A stretch of DNA of 64,000 nt from Roseburia hominis (lineage in GTDB: Bacteria > Bacillota > Clostridia > Lachnospirales > Lachnospiraceae): assembly GCA_040702975.1 (NCBI GenBank), contig CP159990.1, forward strand, positions 1,922,001 through 1,986,000, given 5' to 3'. The notes under the pieces were generated by a model. That model saw only the letters and a list, made by a program, of their open reading frames with translations. It searched no databases and was not told the origin of the DNA. Made by a program: the position numbers and the translations under genes. Of the stretch, positions 34,607-42,613 are shown in pieces (positions within the stretch are counted from its first letter, which is position 1; every line of letters starts with the position of its first letter).

Positions 34607-34633
34607 AGCAGTATCAGAAAAAGAGGTGATGCT

Positions 34634-35581
34634 ATGCTGAAAATCGACCTTCATTGTCATTTGGACGGGTCCTTGTCCAGGGGGTGTATCGAGGAACTGC
34701 TGGGCAGAAGCGTCTGTATGGAGGAACTGGAGGTAAGCGCGGACTGCCAAAGCCTGGCAAAATATCTGGAAAAATTTGATCTGCCGCTTGCATGCCTTCA
34801 GTCCTGTGCAGGACTTGAACGGGCCGGATATGATTTTATGGAACAGGTGTCGGCGGACGGGCTGGATTATGTGGAAGTTCGGTTCGCGCCGCTGCTTTCC
34901 ACTGCGGGGGGACTTTCGTGCAGCCAGGTGATCGAGGCAGTCCTTGCAGGAATGGAGCTGGGAAAACAAAGATTTGGGATTCCCTATGGTGTGATCGTCT
35001 GTGCTATGCGGCATCATACAGAGGAAGAGAATCTGAAAATGCTAAGGGCCGCCAGGGGATACTTGGGAGAGGGCGTCTGTGGCGCGGACCTTGCCGGGAA
35101 TGAGGCGGTGTTTCCGATGCATGATTTCATCTCTCTGTTCCGGGATGTGAAAAAGTTGGGTATGCCGTTTACCATCCATGCGGGGGAGTGCGGCAGCAGT
35201 CAGAATATTGAGGAAGCCATTCTGTGCGGGGCCGGGCGAATCGGACACGGGATCGCCATGCGGGGGAATGTGAGGATTATGGAGCTTTGCCGCAGTGAGG
35301 GAATCGGGATTGAGATGTGTCCGATCAGTAACCTGCAGACGAAGGCGGTCAGAAGCAAAGCGGAGTACCCGCTTCGGGAATTCCTGGATCAGGGACTGAA
35401 AGTGACGATAAATACGGACAATCGGATGGTCAGCGGCACGACGATTGAGAAGGAGATTGCGTTTGTGCGGGAGGAGTACGGAATCTCCGGGACGGAAGTG
35501 GAACTGATGATGAAAAATGCCGTAGAGACGGCATTTGCCAGCGATGATGTGAAGCATGAGTTATTGCGAAAGCTGGCTTAG
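34634..35581 (+). CDS. add: Adenosine deaminase
   Basis: A 315-residue metal-dependent deaminase. It has the N-terminal zinc ligands in IDLHCHLDGSL, the VEVRFAPLL strand, the catalytic region FTIHAGECGSSQNIEEAI with His and Glu, GRIGHGIAM, EMCPISNLQTKAV and the INTDNRMVSGT Asp pair. It converts adenosine or deoxyadenosine to inosine forms and fits the cytidine deaminase just upstream. It is a little shorter than E. coli Add. RBS AGAGGTGA precedes the ATG. Confidence 0.9.
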   Translation: MLKIDLHCHLDGSLSRGCIEELLGRSVCMEELEVSADCQSLAKYLEKFDLPLACLQSCAGLERAGYDFMEQVSADGLDYVEVRFAPLLSTAGGLSCSQVIEAVLAGMELGKQRFGIPYGVIVCAMRHHTEEENLKMLRAARGYLGEGVCGADLAGNEAVFPMHDFISLFRDVKKLGMPFTIHAGECGSSQNIEEAILCGAGRIGHGIAMRGNVRIMELCRSEGIGIEMCPISNLQTKAVRSKAEYPLREFLDQGLKVTINTDNRMVSGTTIEKEIAFVREEYGISGTEVELMMKNAVETAFASDDVKHELLRKLA

Positions 35582-35600
35582 TGAGCGGCAAAGAGAAGTG

Positions 35601-35646
35601 AGGAGCCAGGTGATGCGTTACAGATCACCTGGCTCCTGATTTTTTA
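35601..35646. terminator. Bidirectional terminator after add
   Basis: AGGAGCCAGGTGAT at 35601-35614 pairs perfectly with ATCACCTGGCTCCT at 35624-35637, followed by TTTTTT. It separates add from the convergent XRE gene. Confidence 0.85.
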
Positions 35647-35997
35647 TTCCCGGTATTTATCCTGCTGTTTGAGCAACTGGATATATTTAAGGACAGACTT
35701 ACGGTCCTCAAAATCCAGCTTTTTATAATTTCCCAGCACCTTCTTGTCTACGACTTTCGCGTTCTGTGCAGGAGCGGGGCGGATCATCACCGCATCGGTG
35801 CTCTTCCCGGTGAGAAGATAGTCGATCGGTACCTGAAAGTATTGGGCAATCTTAATTAATTTATCAAAATCAGGCTGTCGTTCCTTCGTCTCATATCCGG
35901 CAATCGTTGAGCGGGATACATTCAGGTATTTGGCTAATTCGTCCTGAGTCACATCACGGGATTCCCGTAAATCTTTTAATGTTCTCGCAAAACCCAT
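35644..35997 (-). CDS. XRE-family helix-turn-helix regulator
   Basis: About 117 residues. The helix-turn-helix is LKDLRESRDVTQDELAKYLNVSRSTIAGYETKERQPDFDKLIKIAQYFQV in parts at residues 8-57, and a short C-terminal region with KKLDFEDRKSVLKYIQLLKQQ probably dimerises. The start at 35997 has a perfect AGGAGGT; the longer frame from 36027 begins upstream of that site. Its target is not known; it is divergent from the small membrane protein gene at 36204. Confidence 0.87.
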   Translation of the reverse strand: MGFARTLKDLRESRDVTQDELAKYLNVSRSTIAGYETKERQPDFDKLIKIAQYFQVPIDYLLTGKSTDAVMIRPAPAQNAKVVDKKVLGNYKKLDFEDRKSVLKYIQLLKQQDKYRE

Positions 35998-36134
35998 ACT
36001 AATACCTCCTGTTCCCTTAAAGTGCAAATGTTCGTGAAATCATTGTATCAGCCATTACAGTTTGTAAAAGATAGTGTGCTGAATATTAACAAATAAGATG
36101 TAAAAGGGCCAAAACGGAACATAATTTCGCACCG

Positions 36135-36163
36135 TTGACACGCACTTGGAAACCCCGTATAAT
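36135..36163 (+). promoter_or_regulatory. Promoter of the 36204 gene and probably ispG-polC
   Basis: TTGACA at 36135-36140, a 17-base spacer, and TATAAT at 36158-36163, a full consensus match about 40 bases before the ATG. Confidence 0.85.
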
Positions 36164-36203
36164 AAAAAATAGAGAAGCCTAAATAGTTTGGGAGGGACGT
36201 CAC

Positions 36204-36671
36204 ATGAGAATGCTGCTTGGGAATGATGAAGAAAAAAGAAGTAAAATGTGGAGCTATGTGACTATAATTGCCACGGTTCTGATCGTAATTGTAGTGATCT
36301 ACTTTTTGTTTGCGGGATTTATGGGGAATCCCCTGAAAGGGACCTGGCTGCACGATGAAAGCAGTATGACACTTGAAATTGGACGGGGAGGAAAGGCAGT
36401 CCTTCGAGGGGACGATCTGGTCGACGGGAAAGACCTGGAGCTTGAGATGGACTACACTTTGAACCGGAAGGGAAAGCAGATCACCTTTAAAGCCAGTGAG
36501 GAAGAGCTGGAGGAGGCGGCAAAGAAGCTGGGAGATGACGTGACGGCCGCAGATGTGGAGATGGCGGTGGATATGATGTTTACTTCATTTAATTATAGTG
36601 TAGACGGGAAGGAACTGACCCTGAGTGAGTGGGACTATGGCGATCAGCTGTTTTTTGAACGCAAGAGATAA
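36204..36671 (+). CDS. Membrane-anchored protein of unknown function
   Basis: A 155-residue protein with a cytosolic N-terminus, one membrane helix at about residues 16-38 (YVTIIATVLIVIVVIYFLFAGF) and an outside domain. That domain begins GNPLKGTWLHDESSMTLEIG, which resembles lipocalin-like DUF5640-type beta modules seen in Lachnospiraceae. RBS GGAGGG precedes the ATG. It is 25 bases ahead of ispG in the same direction. No enzymatic motif was found. Confidence 0.75.
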   Translation: MRMLLGNDEEKRSKMWSYVTIIATVLIVIVVIYFLFAGFMGNPLKGTWLHDESSMTLEIGRGGKAVLRGDDLVDGKDLELEMDYTLNRKGKQITFKASEEELEEAAKKLGDDVTAADVEMAVDMMFTSFNYSVDGKELTLSEWDYGDQLFFERKR

Positions 36672-36696
36672 GATAGAGAAATGGCGGTGGAGATTT

Positions 36697-37752
36697 ATGA
36701 CCAGAGAAGATACAAAAGTAGTACAGATAGGAAGCGTAAAGATCGGCGGGGGTAATCCTGTCGCGATCCAGTCTATGACGAATACAAAGACGGAGGACGT
36801 GGAGGCGACCGTAGCGCAGATTCTGGTACTGGAGAAGGTAGGCTGTGAGATTATCCGATGCGCAGTGCCGACCATGGAGGCGGCAGCCGCGCTAAAAGAG
36901 ATCAAGAAGCAGATCCACATTCCGCTCGTGGCAGATATTCATTTTGATTACCGGCTGGCAATCGCAGCGATTGAGAACGGCGCAGATAAGATCCGGATCA
37001 ATCCGGGGAATATCGGAAGCGAGGACAGGGTACGCCAGGTCGTGGAGAAGGCCAAAGAATACGGCGTGCCGATCCGGGTAGGCGTCAACAGCGGTTCTCT
37101 GGAAAAAGAGCTTTTGGAAAAATACGGCGGCGTCACGGCGGAGGGGATCGTGGAGAGCGCGCTTGACAAAGTGCATATGATAGAGAAGATGGGCTACGAC
37201 AATCTGGTAGTAAGCATCAAATCCTCGGACGTACTGATGTGTGTGAGGGCGCATGAGCTGATCGCAAAGGAATGTCCGTACCCGCTTCATGTGGGAATCA
37301 CGGAATCCGGCACGGTCCTGTCCGGGAATATTAAGTCGTCGGTAGGACTTGGCATTATCCTGCATCAGGGAATCGGCGATACGATTCGGGTATCGCTGAC
37401 CGGAGATCCGCTGGAGGAGATTAAGAGTGCGAAGCTGATCCTCAGGACACTTGGGCTTAGGAAAGGCGGCATAGAAGTCGTATCCTGTCCGACCTGCGGC
37501 AGAACCCGAATCGACCTGATCTCGCTTGCGACCAAGGTGGAGAATATGGTGGCCCAGTTCCCGCTGGATATCAAGGTGGCAGTGATGGGCTGCGTGGTAA
37601 ACGGACCCGGGGAAGCAAGGGAGGCAGACCTTGGCGTGGCCGGCGGAATCGGAGAGGGGCTTCTGTTCAAGAAGGGCGAGATTATCAGGAAGGTAAAAGA
37701 AGAAGAACTTCTGGAGGCTTTGCGGGAAGAATTAATACACTGGGGCGAATAA
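36697..37752 (+). CDS. ispG: 4-hydroxy-3-methylbut-2-enyl diphosphate synthase
   Basis: About 351 residues. It makes HMBDP from methylerythritol cyclodiphosphate in the non-mevalonate isoprenoid pathway. Seen are VKIGGGNPVAIQSMTNTKTED, VADIHFDYRLAIAA, KIRINPGNIGS and the iron-sulfur cysteines in SCPTCGRTRIDL and GCVVNGPGEA. ATG 36697 matches the family start (TREDTKVVQIGSVKIGG) and has GGTGGAG upstream; the longer frame from 36625 overlaps the preceding gene. It is followed three bases later by polC. Confidence 0.94.
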   Translation: MTREDTKVVQIGSVKIGGGNPVAIQSMTNTKTEDVEATVAQILVLEKVGCEIIRCAVPTMEAAAALKEIKKQIHIPLVADIHFDYRLAIAAIENGADKIRINPGNIGSEDRVRQVVEKAKEYGVPIRVGVNSGSLEKELLEKYGGVTAEGIVESALDKVHMIEKMGYDNLVVSIKSSDVLMCVRAHELIAKECPYPLHVGITESGTVLSGNIKSSVGLGIILHQGIGDTIRVSLTGDPLEEIKSAKLILRTLGLRKGGIEVVSCPTCGRTRIDLISLATKVENMVAQFPLDIKVAVMGCVVNGPGEAREADLGVAGGIGEGLLFKKGEIIRKVKEEELLEALREELIHWGE

Positions 37753-37755
37753 AGA

Positions 37756-38718
37756 ATGACGAAATTATTTTTTGATGTATTTCCTACATTACAAGTAGAT
37801 ACTGACAGCAGAATGCTGTTTGAACAGGTAGAGGTGATGAAAATCACCTCTACTTCTGCCAGAAACCATATTCGGGTACATATACGGAGTACACATCTGA
37901 TTCCCAAGCAGGCGATCTTTTCCATGGAGCGCCAGATTGAGCAGCAGCTATTTGGGAATACCGGGATTCCGGTGACGATCGTGGAGGAATACCACTTATC
38001 AGAGCAGTACACGCCGGAGAACCTGATGCGGGAATACCGGGATAGTATGCTGTTTGAACTGGAACAAAAAAGCAGACTTGAGAGAAATATGTTCCAGCAT
38101 GCAAAATGCAGGTTCGAGGAGGGAAATATCCTTTGCCTTACCATGGCGGATACCATCGTGGCAAAGGGAAAGACCGAATCCATCAGCAGCTATCTGGAGG
38201 ACGTGTTTGCCGTTCGCTTCCAGGTTCCGGTGGAAGTGCGGGTGGATTATGAGAAACCCAAAGAGAGTAAATATAAGAAGCTAAATGAGATGCAGCTTAG
38301 GCAGGAAGTGAACGCGATCCTGGAGCGCAATCAGGCCCTTCAGGCGCAGCATAGTACCGGGACGGCACCGTCCGGTGAGATGGCGCAGCAAGGCGGCGGA
38401 GAGGTCCCGTGGGATACTTCTGAGGGGGCTTTGCAGATGCTGCCGGGGATCTCCGGTCAGGCATCCTCGAAGGAGGTGGCCGGAAGCGTTGCGAAAGATG
38501 TACCCAAGGGCATCCCGTATGGCCATTCGGCCGTTTCACAAGGTACGCCAAAAGATTCGGCAAAGAAGAGCGGGGCAAAAGAGAATACAGGGAAAAGGCA
38601 GCGGGAAAGGACGGCCCGCAGAAGAAAGAGTTTGCCGGAAGATCGAACGCCGGAGCAAAAGGGGGCAGAAATAGCTTCAAAGGCGGCTCTTCTTATCAGC
38701 GCAGGGATTATCCGCTAA
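37756..38718 (+). CDS. polC: DNA polymerase III PolC, N-terminal part (frameshifted)
   Basis: This frame encodes the N-terminal domains of PolC (TKLFFDVFPTLQVD, ARNHIRVHIRSTHLIPKQAIF, then EKPKESKYKKLNEMQ and a Ser/Gly/Ala/Lys linker). About residue 281 the frame turns Arg-rich (QRERTARRRKS) and ends at 38718. In the next frame the expected linker and the OB domain continue, so these 320 codons and the downstream frame are one gene interrupted by an apparent loss of one base near 38597. The complete gene would run from 37756 to 42515 and make about 1586 residues. Confidence 0.85.
   Translation: MTKLFFDVFPTLQVDTDSRMLFEQVEVMKITSTSARNHIRVHIRSTHLIPKQAIFSMERQIEQQLFGNTGIPVTIVEEYHLSEQYTPENLMREYRDSMLFELEQKSRLERNMFQHAKCRFEEGNILCLTMADTIVAKGKTESISSYLEDVFAVRFQVPVEVRVDYEKPKESKYKKLNEMQLRQEVNAILERNQALQAQHSTGTAPSGEMAQQGGGEVPWDTSEGALQMLPGISGQASSKEVAGSVAKDVPKGIPYGHSAVSQGTPKDSAKKSGAKENTGKRQRERTARRRKSLPEDRTPEQKGAEIASKAALLISAGIIR
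38590..38602 (+). other. polC: Probable one-base deletion in polC
   Basis: The sequence reads GGGAAAAGGCAG. If one more G followed AAAAGG, the upstream linker (SGAKENTGK) would join AAGKDGPQKKEF and the Gly/Lys-rich linker leading to SYQRRDYPLKRSDDPN and the OB domain. Both frames are free of stops for at least 250 bases here, so the exact point is set by composition, not by stops. Confidence 0.65.
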
Positions 38719-38798
38719 AACGCTCCGATGATCCAAATGTAATCTATGGCCGTGATTTTGATGACAATCCTATTGAACTTAAGCAGGTCACCGGAGAG

Positions 38799-41700
38799 AT
38801 GGGGGAGATCACCATTTGCGGACAGGTCATCAGCTTTGACACCAGAGAGATCCGCAATGAGCGGACAATCCTGATGTTCGCGGTGACGGATTTCACCGAC
38901 ACGATCATGGTGAAGATGTTTGCGAGAAATGAGCAGCTTCCGGAGCTCTTAGGAGACATTAAAAAGGGCGTATTTCTGAAAGTAAAAGGAGTGACGACCA
39001 TTGACAAATTTGACGGGGAGCTGACCATCGGTTCCGTGACGGGAATCCGGAAAAGCGCGGATTTCAGAACCGGGCGAAAGGATAAATACCCGGAGAAGCG
39101 GGTAGAGCTCCACTGCCATACGAAGATGAGTGATATGGACGGGGTTTCCGAGGCGAAAGACCTGGTAAAGCGCGCGCACGACTGGGGCCACCCGGCCATT
39201 GCGATCACCGATCATGGCGTGGTCCAGGCATTTACGGACGCGAACCATTACATAGAGACTCTGGATAAGACCGATCCCTTTAAGGTGATTTACGGGGTGG
39301 AAGGCTACCTTGTGGATGATCTGACGGAAATCGCCATTGGAGCGGGGCAGCAGAGCCTTGACGATACCTATGTAGTATTTGATATCGAGACGACCGGATT
39401 TTCTGCTATATCCGATAAGATCATTGAGATCGGGGCGGTGAAGGTAGAACAGGGGAAGATCACAGAGAAGTTCAGTACCTTCGTGAATCCGGGGCGGCCG
39501 ATTCCGTTTAAGATTACGCAGCTCACCAGCATTACCGATGAGATGGTGATGGAATACCCGGATATCGAGACGATTCTTCCCAAGTTCCTGGAATTTGTAG
39601 GCGATGCGCCGCTGGTAGCACATAATGCCGGGTTCGACGTGGGATTTATCAAACAGAACTGCCGGTATCAGGATATCGAGCCGCATTTTGTGTCGGTGGA
39701 CACGGTTGCGCTTGCCCGGGTCCTCCTGCCGTCACTTACCAAATACAAGCTGGACGTGGTGGCAAAAGCACTCGGAATTTCGCTGGAGAACCATCATCGG
39801 GCGGTGGACGATGCCGGTGCGACGGCGGAGATATTTGTAAAATTTATTGAGATGCTGAAAGAGCGGGATATCTACACCTTGAAAGGGGTGAACCGGTTCG
39901 GAAGCCTGAATCCGGACGCGATCCGCAAGCTGCCGACTTACCACGTGATTATTCTTGCGAAAAATGATATTGGCCGGGTAAATTTATATACTTTGGTATC
40001 GCTGTCTCACCTGACCTATTTTGGCAGGCGTCCGAGAATTCCCAAAAGCGTGCTGAACCAGTACAGGGAAGGCCTGATCGTGGGAAGTGCCTGCGAGGCG
40101 GGAGAACTCTACCGGGCCCTTCTTGACGGAAAGCCGGCGGAGACGATCGCAAAGATCGTGGATTTTTATGACTATCTGGAAATACAGCCGCTGGGTAATA
40201 ATGAATTTATGATTGCCAGCGACAAGATTGATGTTATAAACTCGATGGACGACATCAAGGATATGAATCGGAAAATCGTGAAGCTGGGAGAGCAGTTTAA
40301 AAAGCCGGTGGTGGGAACCTGCGACGTACATTTCATGGACCCTGACGACGAGGTCTACAGGCGGATCATCATGGCGGGAAAGGGGTTCGCAGATGCGGAC
40401 AAGCAGGCGCCTCTCTATCTCAGGACAACAGAGGAGATGCTGGAGGAATTCGCGTATCTCGGCTCGGAAAAGGCGTATGAGGTGGTTATTAAAAATACCA
40501 ATAAGATCGCCAATATGATAGAGAAGATCTCCCCGGTGCGGCCGGATAAATGTCCCCCTGTCATTGAGAATTCCGACCAGGAGCTGACGGATATCTGCTA
40601 CGCCAAGGCGTATTCCATGTATGGAAATCCGCTTCCTGAGATCGTGGAGGAGCGTTTGAAGCGGGAACTTCATTCCATCATATCCAACGGCTTTGCCGTG
40701 ATGTACATTATCGCGCAGAAGCTGGTGTGGAAATCCAATGAGGACGGGTATCTGGTAGGCTCCCGTGGGTCCGTAGGGTCTTCCTTCGTGGCGACCATGT
40801 CGGGAATCACGGAGGTCAATCCGCTTTCGCCTCATTATTATTGCCAGAACTGCCATTACAGTGATTTTACCTCCGACGAGGTGAGAAAATATGCGGGAGG
40901 CTGTGGACACGATATGCCGGATAAGGCCTGCCCTGTCTGCGGAAGGCCGCTGATCAAGGACGGATTTGATATACCGTTTGAGACATTCCTTGGATTTAAG
41001 GGAAACAAAGAGCCGGATATCGACCTGAACTTCTCGGGCGATTATCAAAGTAAGGCGCATAAATATACCGAGGTTATTTTCGGAAAAGGCCAGACCTACC
41101 GTGCGGGAACCATCGCGGGTCTTGCGGATAAGACGGCGTTTGGCTATGTGAAAAACTATTACGAGGAGCACGGCGACCGGAAACGGAACTGTGAGATCGA
41201 TCGGATCGTGCAGGGCTGTACGGGAATCCGAAGAAGTACCGGACAGCACCCGGGCGGTATCGTGGTGCTTCCGCACGGTGAGGATATCAACTCCTTTACC
41301 CCGATCCAGCACCCTGCAAATGATATGACAACGGACATTATCACCACTCATTTTGATTACCATTCCATCGACCACAACCTTCTGAAGCTTGACATTCTCG
41401 GGCACGACGATCCGACCATGATCAAGACGCTGGAGGAACTCATCAATTCGGATTCGATGGAAAATGAATACGACGGAGTCCATAACATTTTCAAGGCCAC
41501 GGACATTCCGCTCGATGACCAGGGGGTAATGTCGCTGTTTGCAAGCACGGAAGCGCTGGGAATTAAGCCGGAGGATATCGACGGCTGCCCGGTAGGGTGT
41601 CTGGGAGTGCCGGAGTTCGGAACGGACTTCGTTATTCAGATGGTGGTGGATACCAAACCGAAGACCTTGTCTGACCTGATCCGGATTTCCGGGCTGTCTC

Positions 41701-42515
41701 ACGGGACCGACGTGTGGCTGAATAATGCCCAGACCCTGATCGAGGAGGGGAAGGCGACCATTTCCACGGCGATCTGTACCCGTGACGATATTATGACGTA
41801 CCTGATCAATAAGGGGCTGGACAGCGAGGAGTCCTTTACGATCATGGAGCGGGTGCGTAAAGGAACCGTGGCAAAAGGAAAGTGTAAGGAATGGCCGGAA
41901 TTTAAAGAGGACATGTTGAAGCACAACGTGCCGGACTGGTATATCTGGTCCTGCGAGAAGATCAAATATATGTTCCCGAAAGCCCACGCGGCGGCTTATG
42001 TTATGATGGCGTTCAGGATCGCCTATTGTAAGATCAACTATCCGCTGGCCTACTATGCGGCATATTTCGGAATCCGTGCGTCGGCATTCTCCTATGAACT
42101 GATGGCGCAGGGGAAGGAGAAGCTGCTCTACCACATGAATGATTACAAAAGGCGTGCGGAGCAGGGGCAGCTCAGCAAAAAGGACCAGGATACCTTGAAG
42201 GATATGAAGAACGTGTTGGAAATGTATGCCAGAGGATATGAGTTCAAACCGATTGATATCTATGAATCGCTTGCGACCAAGTTTCGGATCGTGGACGGAA
42301 AACTGCTCCCTCCGTTCAATACCATAGATGGAATGGGAGATAAGGCGGCAGAGGCAGTAGAACTGGCCTCAAAAGACGGCCCCTATCTGTCAAAAGATGA
42401 TTTCAGGCAGCGGACGAAGGTCAGCGCTACTCTGATCGATAAAATGTCGGAGATGGGACTTCTGGGCAATCTCCCGGAGACCAACCAGCTCTCCCTGTTC
42501 GACTTTGCGAATTAA
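38799..42515 (+). CDS. polC: DNA polymerase III PolC, catalytic part (frameshifted)
   Basis: The frame holds the rest of PolC, the replicative polymerase of low-GC Gram-positives. In order: OB domain (GEITICGQVISFDTREIRNE), split PHP domain (HCHTKMSDMDGV, AITDHGVVQAF), the inserted 3'-5' exonuclease (YVVFDIETTGFS, VAHNAGFDVGF, HHRAVDDAGATAE) and the polymerase core (GSRGSVGSSFVATM, the zinc-like CQNCHYS and CPVCGRP, PDIDLNFSGDYQ with catalytic acids). ATG 38799 is only the first in-frame ATG; coding continues upstream in the same frame to about 38598. The C-terminus NQLSLFDFAN is the beta-clamp-binding motif. Confidence 0.92.
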   Translation: MGEITICGQVISFDTREIRNERTILMFAVTDFTDTIMVKMFARNEQLPELLGDIKKGVFLKVKGVTTIDKFDGELTIGSVTGIRKSADFRTGRKDKYPEKRVELHCHTKMSDMDGVSEAKDLVKRAHDWGHPAIAITDHGVVQAFTDANHYIETLDKTDPFKVIYGVEGYLVDDLTEIAIGAGQQSLDDTYVVFDIETTGFSAISDKIIEIGAVKVEQGKITEKFSTFVNPGRPIPFKITQLTSITDEMVMEYPDIETILPKFLEFVGDAPLVAHNAGFDVGFIKQNCRYQDIEPHFVSVDTVALARVLLPSLTKYKLDVVAKALGISLENHHRAVDDAGATAEIFVKFIEMLKERDIYTLKGVNRFGSLNPDAIRKLPTYHVIILAKNDIGRVNLYTLVSLSHLTYFGRRPRIPKSVLNQYREGLIVGSACEAGELYRALLDGKPAETIAKIVDFYDYLEIQPLGNNEFMIASDKIDVINSMDDIKDMNRKIVKLGEQFKKPVVGTCDVHFMDPDDEVYRRIIMAGKGFADADKQAPLYLRTTEEMLEEFAYLGSEKAYEVVIKNTNKIANMIEKISPVRPDKCPPVIENSDQELTDICYAKAYSMYGNPLPEIVEERLKRELHSIISNGFAVMYIIAQKLVWKSNEDGYLVGSRGSVGSSFVATMSGITEVNPLSPHYYCQNCHYSDFTSDEVRKYAGGCGHDMPDKACPVCGRPLIKDGFDIPFETFLGFKGNKEPDIDLNFSGDYQSKAHKYTEVIFGKGQTYRAGTIAGLADKTAFGYVKNYYEEHGDRKRNCEIDRIVQGCTGIRRSTGQHPGGIVVLPHGEDINSFTPIQHPANDMTTDIITTHFDYHSIDHNLLKLDILGHDDPTMIKTLEELINSDSMENEYDGVHNIFKATDIPLDDQGVMSLFASTEALGIKPEDIDGCPVGCLGVPEFGTDFVIQMVVDTKPKTLSDLIRISGLSHGTDVWLNNAQTLIEEGKATISTAICTRDDIMTYLINKGLDSEESFTIMERVRKGTVAKGKCKEWPEFKEDMLKHNVPDWYIWSCEKIKYMFPKAHAAAYVMMAFRIAYCKINYPLAYYAAYFGIRASAFSYELMAQGKEKLLYHMNDYKRRAEQGQLSKKDQDTLKDMKNVLEMYARGYEFKPIDIYESLATKFRIVDGKLLPPFNTIDGMGDKAAEAVELASKDGPYLSKDDFRQRTKVSATLIDKMSEMGLLGNLPETNQLSLFDFAN

Positions 42516-42613
42516 TGCTTTAAATTAGGAAAGCTTTGTGGTATCATGAAAGAAATATTGTAAATGAGAGAGAAATCTATTTCAAATACCAGATGAAAGG
42601 AAGGAAGAAATAC

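Noticed and set aside
36625..36696. Upstream extension of ispG giving a 375-residue protein.
   Set aside because: It overlaps the preceding gene, and the family start and the RBS both point to ATG 36697.
39984..42134. A 716-codon antisense frame opposite polC.
   Set aside because: It is the frame mirror of the polC catalytic part; the plus-strand frame has all polymerase motifs and this one has none and no RBS.
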